Assembly: GCA_037179515.1 (NCBI GenBank)
Contig: JAXCGZ010002379.1
Coordinates: forward strand, 1 to 12,500
Origin: Halocaridina rubra
Lineage: Eukaryota; Arthropoda; Malacostraca; Decapoda; Atyidae
Direction: 5' to 3'
DNA length: 12,500 nt
A program made the position numbers and the translations under genes. A model generated the notes under the pieces. The model ran no database searches. It saw only the letters and a program-made list of their open reading frames with translations, and was not told the DNA's origin. Numbering within the stretch: position 1 is the first letter of the stretch; each line of letters starts with the position of its first letter. This document shows, piece after piece, positions 1 to 9,862 of this stretch.

Positions 1-1
1 C

Positions 2-1847
2 TCTCCTTTCGAATTAACTTTCTCTGCTTTTAATGTGGCTAGGAATCACTGTACTGCTTAGATTCGAAGGTCTAAGGCTTCCTTTTTAAGAAGGAAAGTT
101 GATGACCTTAACTCCTCTCCCACTGAAAAATGCTTCTGGTCTTTAACCAAAAACCTTTCCAAAAGCTTCTGTAGCTCAAGCTTTCCCCCTCTCATTCATT
201 CTGATGGTCATATAGCTTGCTCTCCACTAACAAAGCCACTCTCTTTGGCTCTCAATTTTCTGCCAACTTTTCTATAAACGATTCCAGTGCTCCTGTTCCT
301 CAGTCTTTACCCCTCTTTAACCCTATGCCCTTCCTTATCCTTTCTTCACACAAAGTTCATAAGGTTCTTCGCTCAATAAAGACGAACACGGCATCTGGTA
401 CCGATGGTATCCCTGCAAGGTTATCTAAGGAGTTTGCAGATGAACTGGTTTCCCTGCTTTGCCGTCTTTTTCGCCTCATTCTGTAAACCAATATCTATCC
501 TTCATCTTGAAAGCATGCTCTAGTTCAACCTGTTCCTAAGAATGGTGACTGCTCTATTCCTCCAAATTACCAAGCTATTGCCCTAACCTCCTTAATTGCT
601 AAAATGTTCCAAACTTTGCTCAATGCCCACTTCTTGAAATGCCTTGAATCTAACTCACTCATCTCCAATCACCAGTGCGGCTTCTGCAAGGCAAGATCCA
701 CTGGTGATCTCCTGTCCTATCTAACTCATGTACGGTCATCTACTCTGAGGAACTATGGGGAATCCTTTGTCGTCGCCCTTGATATCTCTAAGGTTTTTGA
801 CAGAGCCTGGCTCTGTAGGCCAAACTCCCTGCCTATGGCTTTATCCCACCTTTTTGCCCTCAGATTTATTGTTTTCCTACTGACCGTTTTATATCTGAAG
901 TTGTTGATGGTGCGACATCTAGCTCTTTCTCCATTACCAGTGGTGTTTCACAGAGCTCTGTTCTTTCACCTACTCTGTTCCTTCTCCTCATTAATGATAA
1001 TCTACAATCACCATCTTCCTCTCTTCTTCATGCCTTTGCTGATGCTTCTCCCTTCACATTTGCTCTGCCTTTTCTTCACAACCTTCATCTGCTACTTGTA
1101 ATCAGTCTCGTATCACACTTTCTTCAAAACTCAACTTCGATTTGCAAAGAGTATCTGGGCGGGGCATTCAGAATTTTTATTAAATTCAGTGCCTTCAAGA
1201 CACAGTTTCTGGCTATCTCTTAATCATCTTTCCTCCTGATAACCCTATTGTCTTCGAAACTAACGAAATTTTCCCTCTTAATTCTATCAACATATTAGAA
1301 ATCCATATAGCCTTTACCTTGTCTTGGAGGAATCACATAATCCAAATTTCTAAATCTTCATCCAAAAAATTGGGGGTTTTGTTTCGTTTTCATCATTATT
1401 TTTCCTTTTTACAGTTACTTAAATATAAAAAGGTCTTATCCGTACCTGCTTTGAATACTGCTCACACATCTGGGGTGCTTCTTCTTATACTTATATCCTT
1501 GATAGGGTTGAATCTAAGGCAGTCAGACTCATTAATACCCTTCTCTTACTTTTAATCTGGATTCTCTCACTTTGCGCAGTAAGGTATCTTCCCTTTCGCT
1601 CTTCTATCGCTACTACTTCCATTGCTGCTCTATTGGGTTGGCGAGTTGCATCCCTTACCCACTGCCGAGGCCTCGTAACAGTCGCCAAGCGGCCTCATCT
1701 CACAGATACTGTGTGGAGATTTATTGCTCGCGGATTGGTCGGTGCAACGTCTGCTTCTTCCCATCTACTTCCAGACTCTGGAACTTTCTTCCTCCTTCTG
1801 TCTTTCCTAATTCCTATGACCTATCAACCTTCAATAAGCAGATTTAG
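2..1847 (+). pseudogene. Jockey-type reverse transcriptase remnant
   Basis: The coding trace must be read in changing frames. Positions 2-215 are frame 2 (stop at 59-61) and encode the pre-RT region. From about 217 frame 1 carries ASGTDGIPARL, then stops at 484-486 and 508-510, then PNYQAIALTSLIAKMFQTLL and RT motif A (DISKVFDRAW, 781-810). Soon after 810 the frame moves to frame 3, with motif B as GVSQSSVLSPTLF and motif C as HAFADASPF. The second catalytic Asp of the usual FADD is Ala (FADA, 1035-1046). From 1319 frame 2 gives SWRNHIIQISKSSSKKLGVL, and from 1572 frame 3 gives the C-terminal tail to the stop at 1845. The missing Asp, four or more frame changes and several stops make it non-functional. 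It is certain to be a non-LTR RT; the Jockey assignment is likely. Confidence 0.85.
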
Positions 1848-2053
1848 TGTCATCTCAGGGTCTAGACCTCCATATCTTTGGGTCCTCTGAACTCTGATTA
1901 TTATTTCTGTCTCTTTTTCCCTTGTGTGACATTATCTCATCTCTGCCGTGTCCTTAACCTTTTACTTTCCCTTCGTCTTGGTATTTTCTTGTGGTCGGAC
2001 CTTTATTGATAAGGGCAGTTTTTGCCTGTCCCGGTGTCAAACTCCTAAAAAAA

Positions 2054-2054
<1 letters not shown>
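1848..2054 (+). other. LINE-D 3' UTR and A-rich tail
   Basis: This pyrimidine-rich non-coding tract lies between the RT C-terminal stop and the A8 run. The last 45 bases can fold into a short bulged hairpin (2013-2032). This placement, followed by an A tail, fits the 3' end used for target-primed reverse transcription. The end point is taken from the A-run; no duplicated target site can be checked because the 5' end is outside the window. Confidence 0.6.

Positions 2055-2056
<2 letters not shown>

Positions 2057-2126
<70 letters not shown>
2057..2126. repeat. (TA)35 microsatellite
   Basis: This is a pure TA dinucleotide array of about 70 bases starting two bases after the A8 tail of LINE-D. 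Its position suggests it grew from the retroelement tail. The 170 bases after it (2127-2296) are A/T-rich and show no gene or recognisable element. Confidence 0.97.
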
Positions 2127-2130
<4 letters not shown>

Positions 2131-2294
2131 TACTTACATATATAATCTACAAATCAAAATTTGAAAGATATCTGCTTGTTAGTGCTTTTTTCTTCAGTAT
2201 TTGTATACAGAGGAAGCAAATTTGCATACTAAATCCGTCGTCTTTTTAGACTGAACAGCTTTGAATAATCAGAGAACAGGAGGACTTTCCTGAA

Positions 2295-3833
<1,539 letters not shown>

Positions 3834-3872
3834 CAAATAAGCATATTACATATGTGAAAACATAAATCATAT

Positions 3873-3942
3873 TTTACCTCGACCGGGACTTGAACCTAGG
3901 ACTTGTAATTGCTAAGTCAAGGCGCTACCAACTACACACCAC
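3873..3942 (-). pseudogene. tRNA-like segment, copy 1
   Basis: Read on the minus strand it runs GTGTGTAGTTGGTAGCGCC (A-box-like, with D-loop GTTGGTAGC), then a short arm with TTAGCA that could be a remnant Ala(AGC)-like anticodon loop, then the T-arm with GGTTCAAGTCC (3886-3896), a full match to the pol III B-box consensus. The T-stem has one A-C mismatch. The acceptor ends do not pair and the anticodon stem is weak, so it is a tRNA-derived promoter, not a tRNA gene. The isotype is uncertain. Confidence 0.65.
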
Positions 3943-4148
3943 AGAAGGTTAAAAGGAATCCAACCTTATAGCTTATATCTGCTATACTTAGGAATGAATG
4001 AATTCTATCTAAATGCCACTATATTCATATTACAGATTTCCCACCTCACTCGTGGCTTCATTTTCGCATTTAATTCAATTCCCAATCTCATTCGGGCTAT
4101 ACAGTAATCATATAAGCACATTACATATGTGAAAACATAAATCATTTT

Positions 4149-4216
4149 TTACCCCGACTGGGACTTGAACCTAGGACTTATAATTACTAAGCCAAGGCGC
4201 TGCCAACTACACACCA
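4149..4216 (-). pseudogene. tRNA-like segment, copy 2
   Basis: Second copy of the tRNA-like block, one period (about 275 bases) from copy 1. The B box GGTTCAAGTCC is retained on the minus strand, and a T-G wobble in copy 1's T-stem is here a T-A pair. Small changes occur in the anticodon-arm region (TTAGTAATTAT in place of TTAGCAATTAC). It is not expected to make a functional tRNA. Confidence 0.6.
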
Positions 4217-4425
4217 CAGAAGGTTAAAAGGAACCCAACCTTATAGCTTATATCTGCTATACTTAGGAATGAATGCATTCTATCTGAATGCCACTTTGTT
4301 CATATAACAGATTCCCCAACCTCACTTGTAGCTTCATTTTCGCATTTAATTTAATTTACAATCTCATTCGGGCTATACAATAATCAAATAAGCACATTAC
4401 ATATGTGAAAACATGAATAATTTTT

Positions 4426-4493
4426 TACCCCGACCGGGTCTTGAATCTAGGACTTATAATTATTAAATCAAGGCGCTACCAACTACACACCAC
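4426..4493 (-). pseudogene. tRNA-like segment, copy 3 (most diverged)
   Basis: Third copy. The B box is altered to GATTCAAGACC on the minus strand and the anticodon arm is further decayed. The adjoining hairpin stem is shortened because AGAAGGTT has become AGGTT. It sits in the truncated final unit next to the LINE-B boundary. Confidence 0.55.
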
Positions 4494-4639
4494 AGGTTAA
4501 AAATAATCCAACCTTATAGCTTATATCTGCTAAACTTAGGAATGAACGCATTAAGATAGGAAGTCGTGAAGTGTGCCGAGGAAGTGTTCTGAAGGAGATT
4601 AACTGGTGGAAGTAAATGGAATTATATTGATTTTTGGAA

Positions 4640-4996
4640 AGAGCATTTAAGTGTTGTAGAGGCTAAAAAGAAGCAGGTATTTGAAGTATGGTTGCAAGTA
4701 GGGGCATTGTAGAGGCGTATGAAAGGTACTGTGTATAGAGGAGGTTAGCGAAGAGTATGGTGAAGGAGGCAAAAAGAAATCGGATGTAAGATGGAGTAGA
4801 TGCTTGTCTGGGAATTTTGAAAGGAATGAAAGAGATTTTGGAAGGAAGTGAAAAGAGTTAGGAAAGGTGAGTCTGGTAGGGAGGTAAGGGCGAAAGGAGT
4901 AGATGGGCATTTACTAGTAGATGAAAGAAAGGCGAGAGAGAGAAGAACTGAATATTTCAAGGAACTATTAAAGTAGAAAGATGATAGAGATGCAGA
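4640..4996 (+). pseudogene. LINE-B linker region, coding remnant
   Basis: A heavily decayed Lys/Glu/Arg-rich trace with several frame changes and stops. The last segment reads in one frame from about 4890 (AKGVDGHLLVDERKARERRT), through EYFKELLK and a TAG stop, to KDDRDA. That frame continues at 7321 with EVVALG once LINE-A and one copy of the 13-bp duplication are left out. This matches the order seen in LINE-C (YFEELLSEEENREADIVAVG). It is a retrotransposon protein fragment, not a host gene. Confidence 0.7.
4984..4996. repeat. Target-site duplication, left copy (13 bp)
   Basis: ATAGAGATGCAGA, identical to 7308-7320. The flanking bases differ on each side (G versus T before, A versus G after), so the match is exactly 13 bases. 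It marks the 5' junction of LINE-A in LINE-B. Confidence 0.9.
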
Positions 4997-4998
4997 AA

Positions 4999-7274
4999 AT
5001 GGTCAACACATTCTTTGAGAAAAAAGAAAACACATTGATTACATACAGTAGTGGTGGAAGGGAGAGCCAGATAGATTTATTGTTGTGTAGGAGAGACCAT
5101 CTGAAGGAGATTAGCAACTGTAAAGTAATAAATGAGGAGAGTGTAGCCGTGCAACATAGGATAGTAGTAACTGATTGCAGGCTCAAGAAATGTAGGAAAA
5201 GTAAGAAGCCGAAGATGGACCCAAAGATAAAGTGGTGGAGATTGAAGATGCAGAGCTGAGAGCTATGTTTAAGGGAAGAGTGTTGGAAGCAATAAGGTTG
5301 CATGAAGATGTACAAGAATGGTGGACAGAGAAGAGTAAGGTGATTTTGAAGTTTGGTGAGGAGGTACTTGGAAAGTCATCAAGAAGGAAACCCCCAAATG
5401 ATAAAGAGTCATGGTGGTGGAATGAGGAAGTGCAAGAATGGGTGAAGAACAAGAAAGAAGCTAAGAAAAAGACAGATATATCAGGCCTGGAGCAGGATAA
5501 AGAAGAGTACAAGCAGGCAAAGAAGGAGGCAAGGAGAGCAGTAGCAAAAGCAAAGGCAGAGAAATTGAATAAAGTCTATGAAGAGCTGGAAACACCAGAA
5601 GGAGAGAAGAAAATATGGCGAATTGCAAAGGCCCGAGATGCTGCAAACCAAGGACTTGACCCAAGTAAGACAAATAAAGGATAACTATGGAGTAGTTCTA
5701 GCAGAAGAGGATGAAATAGAAAGTAGATGGGAAACTTATTTTGAAGGATAACTAAATTAAGAGAACTCAAGAGCAGTATTTGAATATGGACTTCCAAATG
5801 AAGCAGTCACAACAATAGTGGCTAGAAGAGAGGCAGAGTGGGCAGTAAGGAAAATGGAAATTGGAAAGGCAGCAGGACCTGTTAAGATTCCAGTGGAGGT
5901 ACGGAAGAGTCTTGAAGAGGAAGGCATAGATATCTTGTGGGACTTAATGCAAAAGATCTTTAGTCAGGAAAAGATGCCAGAGGAGTGGAGAGGAAGCTTA
6001 ATCATCCCAATCTATAAAGGGAAGGGAGACATTCAGGAGTGTGGAAACTATAGAGGTATAAAGTTGTTAAGTCATACTATGAAGATATGGGAGAAGATCA
6101 TAGAGAGGAGACCCAGAGAGGTAACGACAATTGGGGATGAACAGTTTGGCTTCATGCCTGGAAGAGGGACAGTGGATGCCACATTTGCCTTGAGACAAAT
6201 GATGGAAAAGCATCGGGAGAAACAGAAAGGACTGCATATGGTCTTTATTGACCTGGAAAAGGCATATGATCGAGTACCACGTCAAGAGGTGTGGAGGCGT
6301 ATTAGAGTAAAGGGAATCCCCGAGAAATATATAAGAATCATCCAAGATATGTATGAGAGGGCAGAGGCAAATGTTAAGAGCAGTTTGGGCTTGACGAAAA
6401 GTCTCTCAGTAAATGTTAGTCCGCATCAAGGGTCTGCTTTGAGTCCATATCTTTTTGATCTGGTCTTGGATGTAGTAACCCAGGGTATTAGAGATCAGTC
6501 TCCATGGTGTATGCTCTTTGCAGATGACATTGTGCTGTGTAGCAACAGACGAGAGGTAGTGGAGGAGAAGCTTGAGGAAGTGGAGAAGAGTGATGGAGGA
6601 TAGAGAACTGAAAATCAGAAGGAAGAAGACAGAGTGCTTGAGGTTGTGAGATGATGAGGAAGGGGAGGTCAATTTGCAGGGGAAGGTGTTGAAAAGAGTT
6701 GAAAAGTTAAAGTATTTGGGATCAACAGTAGCAGAGGATGGTGACCTAGAGCCAGAAATAACCCACAGAATACAAGCGGGTTGGAAGAACTGGAAAAAAG
6801 TGTCTGGGGATGCTGTGCGACAGGAGAATAGGGGTTATGTTGAGGGGTAAAGTGCATAAGACAGCTGTGAGATCTGCGATGATGTATGGAGCAGAGACAT
6901 GGGCAACAAAGAAGACACAAGAGAAAAAACTGAATGTGGCAGAAATGAGGATGTTGAGATGGATGTGTGGGATGACAAGAAGAGATAAGATCAGAAACGA
7001 GGTAATTAAAGGTACCTCAAAAGTTAGAGAAATATCAGATAAGATACAAGAAAGTAGACTAAGATGGTATGGTCATGTCGTTAGGAGGGATGAACAGTAT
7101 GTTGGGAGGAGGGTGATGGAAATGGATATACAGTGTAGGAAATGGAGAGGGAGACCAAAGCATAGGTGGATGGATTGCATCAATGACGACCTGAGGTCAA
7201 AAGGTTTGTTGGGTGATGAGGTATGGGACTGAAACAAATGGAGAAAACTGGTCAGAATCATCGACCCCACATAA
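4999..7274 (+). pseudogene. LINE-A endonuclease/reverse transcriptase, broken
   Basis: The C-terminal end of the endonuclease comes first: SQIDLLLCRRDHLKEI and AVQHRIVVTDC, whose His fits the last EEP catalytic motif (4999-5200). A stop at 5257-5259 and a frame change near 5240 follow. The Lys-rich linker runs to about 5680, with another frame change near 5670 and stops at 5749 and 5758. RT then lies in one frame, 5818-6603: KAAGPVKIPVEV, PIYKGKGDIQECGNYRGIKL, EQFGFMPGRGTVDATFALRQ, motif A FIDLEKAYD (Asp at 6250), motif B SPHQGSALSPYLFD and motif C LFADD (6517-6528). All three catalytic Asp codons remain. Frame changes near 6590 and 6805 and stops at 6647 and 7230 interrupt the C-terminus (AVRSAMMYGAETWATKK, RLRWYGHVVRRDE, WRGRPKHRWMDCI). 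It ends ...RIIDPT at 7272-7274. The RT core survives but the protein is broken. Confidence 0.88.
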
Positions 7275-7282
7275 AAGTGGGG
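7265..7282 (+). other. LINE-A terminal hairpin overlapping its stop codon
   Basis: CCCCAC, loop ATAAAA, GTGGGG: a perfect 6-bp stem. The 5' arm encodes part of the final Asp-Pro-Thr and the TAA stop lies in the loop. Only about 25 bases separate the hairpin from the end of the element. It is a likely RT recognition element, by analogy with known LINE 3' stem-loops. Confidence 0.7.
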
Positions 7283-7293
7283 AAAGATGTAGA

Positions 7294-7307
7294 CGAAGAA
7301 GAAGAAT
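7294..7307 (+). repeat. LINE-A 3' tail, GAA repeat
   Basis: CGAAGAAGAAGAAT directly before the right target-site duplication. The short trinucleotide tail defines the 3' end of the inserted copy. Confidence 0.85.
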
Positions 7308-7320
7308 ATAGAGATGCAGA
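7308..7320. repeat. Target-site duplication, right copy (13 bp)
   Basis: ATAGAGATGCAGA, identical to 4984-4996. LINE-B sequence resumes in frame just after it (GAG GTT GTG GCT, Glu-Val-Val-Ala). Confidence 0.9.
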
Positions 7321-8870
7321 GGTTGTGGCTTTGGGAAATGAATGGAGACTGCCAATGTTAGGTGATGAGAATGATAAAGGAATAATAAAATAGGCAGTAC
7401 ATTTGGCACTGGGAGCAATGAAAGCAGGTAAATCACCAGGGATAGATGGGAGTCATGTTAAATGCTTGTCAAAAGGGGGGGAGGCATTAGTAGAATGGAT
7501 GGTTAGGTTGTTGAATGTGTGTTTCAGGAAAGGGAGGGTCCTTGCTGATTGGAGGAGGGTATTTGTATTTTAACTTTACAAAGGAAAAGGAGTAAAGCAT
7601 GAGTATAGTAGTTTTAGAGGAATTAGTTTGTTGAGTGTAGCTGGAAAGATATTTGGAAGTGTTAATAGAGAGAATTAGGAAAGGTACTGAGAGGGTGATT
7701 GGGGAAGAACAGCGTGAGTTCAGGAGAGGAAGAGGATGTGCGGATCAGGTATATGTGGTGAGACAGGTGTATGAGATGTTCTTAGAGAAAGGTAGGGACA
7801 CTTTTGGGGCTTTCATTGACTTATAGAAAGCGACTGTATGGAATAAGTGGAAGCTTGCTGAATGCGGTAAAGAGTTTTAACATGAATAGTAGAGCAACTG
7901 TGAGAGTTGGGAATGGTATGAGTGATTGGCTTGAGGTCAGTGTAGGGTTACATCAAGGCTGTGTAATGTCTCCATGGTTGTTTAATGTGTATATGGATGT
8001 AGTGGTGAGTGAAGTAAATGAAAGATTATTAGACAGAGGCTTGGAATTAGAGGGTGAGAATGAAAGGTTGTGGAAACTGAATCAGTTGCTATTTGTGGAT
8101 GATACTGCACTTGTAGCTGATGCTGAGAGTGAACTGAAACATTTGGTGACTGATTTTGTTAGGGTGTGTGAAAGAAGGTAGTTGTGAGTGAATATTGGTT
8201 AAAGTAAAGTCATGAGATGCACAAGGAGTGTTGATGTTGGTGGATTGAATGTAGGAATGAATGGGGTGTTTCTTGAAGAATTTGAGAGTTTTGAGCATTT
8301 GGGGTCGCATGTATCAAGAGGAGGACAAATGGATGCATAGCTAAGTCATAGAGTGAAAGAAGTAAGTAAATATCTAGGTGGGTTGAAAAGTGTAATGAGA
8401 TATAGATATTTGGGAATTAATGCAAAGAGAAGTATGTATAATGGTGTGATTGTGCCAACAGCATTGCATGGAGCATAGACTTGGAATGCAAGAGAGGATG
8501 AAAGAAAAAGTTGAATGTAATGGGGAAGAGGTATTTGAGAAGTATGATTGGTGTATCTAAAATAGATAGAGTAAGGAATGAGGATGTCAGACAGAGAACG
8601 GGTTTTGTAAGAAAGCTGTTGGTTAGGCAAGATCAGTGTTGAGTTAGTTTTGACATTTGGAAAGGATGAGTGATGAATAGTGAAGAGTTTGTGGAGTGCA
8701 GAAGTGATTGGAATTAGGTCAAGAGGAAAGCCTAAAATGAGATGGATGAATGGCGTGGAAAGGGCAATGAATGCACTTGGCCGTCAGTGGAGCAGGGAAG
8801 AGATATAAATGAGTGGGGGAAAATTGTATGTTGGTGACACAAGCCAGAGGGATTTCTCGCACCTACTAGC
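7321..8870 (+). pseudogene. LINE-B reverse transcriptase remnant
   Basis: The first frame carries LGAMKAGKSPGIDG, EALVEWMVRLLNVCF, LYKGKGVKHEYSSFRGISLL and SVAGKIFG, with TAG and TAA stops at two points. After a frame change near 7660 it reads EEQREFRRGRGCADQVYVVR and FGAFIDL followed by a TAG (7824-7826). Motif A is then damaged: the segment present in LINE-C as EKAYNRIDRDAMW is largely missing, as if about 45-50 bases were deleted near 7830-7850. From 7855 to 8181 one frame is open with NAVKSFNMNSRATVRVGN, QGCVMSPWLFNVYMD and motif C LLFVDDTALVAD (8089-8124). Beyond, SKVMRCTR, GVIVPTALHG and GKPKMRWMNGVERAMN (8722-8775) survive between stops. A LINE pseudogene that cannot make an active RT. 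Confidence 0.85.
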
Positions 8871-9014
8871 TTAGTGAACTGTGATGGACGGGTGTGAGGA
8901 GAGTTCCCATGTGATGAAGCAGTTGGGGGTAAGCCAGCTGCGGCTGACGGGCCAGGCCTCATCGTAGAATATCCTTGTCTGCCTACCTTGTGGGTGACCC
9001 AAGCAGGGCATAAA

Positions 9015-9044
9015 TGGGGGAATGTGGCAACACTATATCCCCCA
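9015..9044 (+). other. Hairpin with GCAA-type loop in LINE-B 3' UTR
   Basis: Outer arms TGGGGG (9015-9020) and CCCCCA (9039-9044) pair perfectly. The interior can form GTG-GCAA-CAC, a GNRA-type tetraloop closed by three pairs. I see no counterpart in the LINE-C 3' UTR. Confidence 0.45.
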
Positions 9045-9111
9045 AGGAGCTGAGAGGAGTGATTGAGATATGTGTTTATCATGGTGAATGCGTGTTTCTT
9101 GGCTTGGCCAG

Positions 9112-9125
9112 CCCCTTTCAAGGGG
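9112..9125 (+). other. LINE-B terminal hairpin
   Basis: CCCCTT, loop TC, AAGGGG, followed by GAATGAGGCATGCTATAGGTA. The same arrangement ends LINE-C (10459-10432 on the minus strand: G-run, AAAATGCCAAGGTA), so the motif is conserved between the two subfamilies. Confidence 0.6.
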
Positions 9126-9168
9126 GAATGAGGCATGCTATAGGTATATGTATGTATGTATGTATGTT

Positions 9169-9181
9169 TTTATTATTATTA

Positions 9182-9264
<83 letters not shown>

Positions 9265-9265
9265 T
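9169..9265. repeat. (TTA)n trinucleotide array
   Basis: About 32 units, with one substitution near 9184 (ATTGTTATT). It starts right after LINE-B's TATG tail, so it is probably the expanded 3' tail of that LINE. Leu-, Ile- and Tyr-rich frames here are repeat artefacts. Confidence 0.95.
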
Positions 9266-9318
9266 TAGTATCATTATTATCATTATTGTTATTTATATTA
9301 TATAATAATAATTATAAT

Positions 9319-9319
<1 letters not shown>
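9266..9319. other. A/T spacer between the two trinucleotide arrays
   Basis: An imperfect mixture of ATT, ATC and TAA units with TATATTATATAATAATA at the centre. It marks the switch from TTA-type to TAA-type repeats and the symmetry centre of the inverted repeat. Confidence 0.6.
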
Positions 9320-9492
<173 letters not shown>

Positions 9493-9494
9493 TG

Positions 9495-9646
9495 TTGTTC
9501 CGGATATACGTCACGGATTCCCTTTTCTATCAAGGGCTAGGGCAGTTGCCTTCTTGCAAAGGACTTGATTTGGCAGATGTAATCGTTTCCCTGAGTGAAT
9601 GCCCTTCCTAACCTCTGACCGTGACGGGGCGCTAACCCTCGACCTG
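9495..9646 (-). mobile_element. Candidate SINE-like element with (TTA)n tail
   Basis: On the minus strand this segment starts with GTCGAGGGTTAGCGCCCC, resembling a tRNA-derived A-box region, and continues through GGAAGGGCATTC, a phrase I associate with the body of some invertebrate and fish tRNA-derived SINEs. It ends in GAATCCGTGACGTATATCCGG followed by (TTA)n on the same strand. Head plus simple-repeat tail is a SINE arrangement. There is no clear B box, no target-site duplication that I can find, and only one copy in the window, so the call is tentative. It could equally be the 3' fragment of another LINE. Confidence 0.35.
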
Positions 9647-9862
9647 ACAAAGAATGTATAGCTTTGCTTTGCAGATTCAAAATCTTCAATTAAATCGTTA
9701 TGCATATAAGATCCGTTACTCTTCACAGAGAAGTATGGTGAGAGATGTCTGTTAAGCATCAAAGAGGTCCAATGAAAAGGTTGCTTTCATTTACTTGTGA
9801 CCAACACAGGATGAACTAAAACAAAATTTCCCCCAAAGGAAAACTCTTATCATATCAGATTA

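Larger units (their letters stand above)
1..2054 (+). mobile_element. Decayed Jockey-type LINE (LINE-D), 5' cut by window edge
   Basis: This is a non-LTR retrotransposon copy entering from the left edge. It shows, in order, the linker before the RT, RT fingers/palm blocks, the thumb-side region and a C-terminal tail ending at a stop at 1845-1847. A 3' UTR of about 200 bases follows, ending in eight A residues at 2047-2054. The C-terminal signature (HRYC near 1710, then CFFPSTSRLWN and FPNSYDLSTF) is typical of Jockey-superfamily elements in arthropods, a family assignment from general knowledge. The copy is dead because the frame shifts several times and carries internal stops. A possible small terminal hairpin lies at 2013-2032 (GGGCAG pairing with CTG-T-CCC, one bulged T). 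The tail is followed directly by TG and then a (TA)35 array. Confidence 0.85.
4553..4996 (+). mobile_element. LINE-B, upstream part (interrupted by LINE-A)
   Basis: This is the left portion of a + strand LINE from the same family as LINE-C on the opposite strand. Its coding trace corresponds to the linker between endonuclease and RT. Near 4690-4780 fragments in mixed frames match the Lys/Arg-rich segment of this family (VWLQ, EAYERY, VKEAKRN). Near 4840-4980 the trace aligns with LINE-C's FWKEAKRVRK ... NGQLLKGNDARKRWAEYFEELL block; here it reads GHLLVDERKARERRTEYF and then KELLK. The left boundary is set by the end of the tandem array and could be off by tens of bases. The right end, 4984-4996, is the target site that was duplicated when LINE-A inserted. 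Confidence 0.75.
4997..7307 (+). mobile_element. LINE-A: 5'-truncated LINE nested in LINE-B
   Basis: A 2311-base insertion bounded by a perfect 13-bp duplication. It begins inside the APE-type endonuclease domain, continues through the linker, RT and C-terminal region, and ends with a tiny 3' UTR holding a perfect 6-bp hairpin (7265-7282) and a GAAGAAGAAGAA tail. 5' truncation, direct duplication of target DNA and a short simple-repeat tail are the hallmarks of target-primed reverse transcription. The protein resembles LINE ORFs often annotated in invertebrates as 'craniofacial development protein 2-like' (RTE-like), a recollection without a search. It is a different family from LINE-B and LINE-C. 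Confidence 0.92.
7308..9168 (+). mobile_element. LINE-B, downstream part with 3' UTR
   Basis: This continues the LINE split by LINE-A: RT domain, C-terminal region (to about 8870), then a 3' UTR of about 280 bases. The UTR has two hairpins (9015-9044 and 9112-9125) and ends in TATAGGTATATG(TATG)n leading into (TTA)n. Alignment by eye with LINE-C is clear through the RT (VGLHQGCVMSPWLFNVYMD versus VGLRQGCVMSPWLFNLYMD) and again at the very 3' end, but the middle of the 3' UTR differs, so these are two subfamilies. The many stops show it is older than LINE-C. Confidence 0.85.
8871..9168 (+). other. LINE-B 3' UTR
   Basis: Non-coding sequence after the last coding match. It holds a long hairpin at 9015-9044 (TGGGGG and CCCCCA arms, with an inner GTG-GCAA-CAC) and the terminal CCCCTT-TC-AAGGGG hairpin at 9112-9125. 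It ends in a short TATG repeat (about 9147-9166). Confidence 0.65.

Noticed and set aside
3873..4493. Functional tRNA genes
   Set aside because: Acceptor ends do not pair, the anticodon stem is poor and copy 3 is further decayed. Only the A/B-box-like parts are convincing.
4647..5512. Several minus-strand Ser/Phe/Leu-rich frames
   Set aside because: Antisense to purine-rich LINE-B and LINE-A coding sequence. The Ser/Leu/Phe bias is what a Lys/Glu-rich sense strand produces.
5818..6603. Diversity-generating retroelement, retron or group II intron RT
   Set aside because: The neighbouring APE-type endonuclease remnant, FADD box, truncation, target-site duplication and tail all fit a LINE. No template/variable repeat pair, msr/msd-like RNA or intron domain V is visible.
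8732..9136. Minus-strand 134-residue open frame over the LINE-B 3' end
   Set aside because: Antisense to LINE-B coding and 3' UTR sequence; no domain signature. Treated as a shadow frame.
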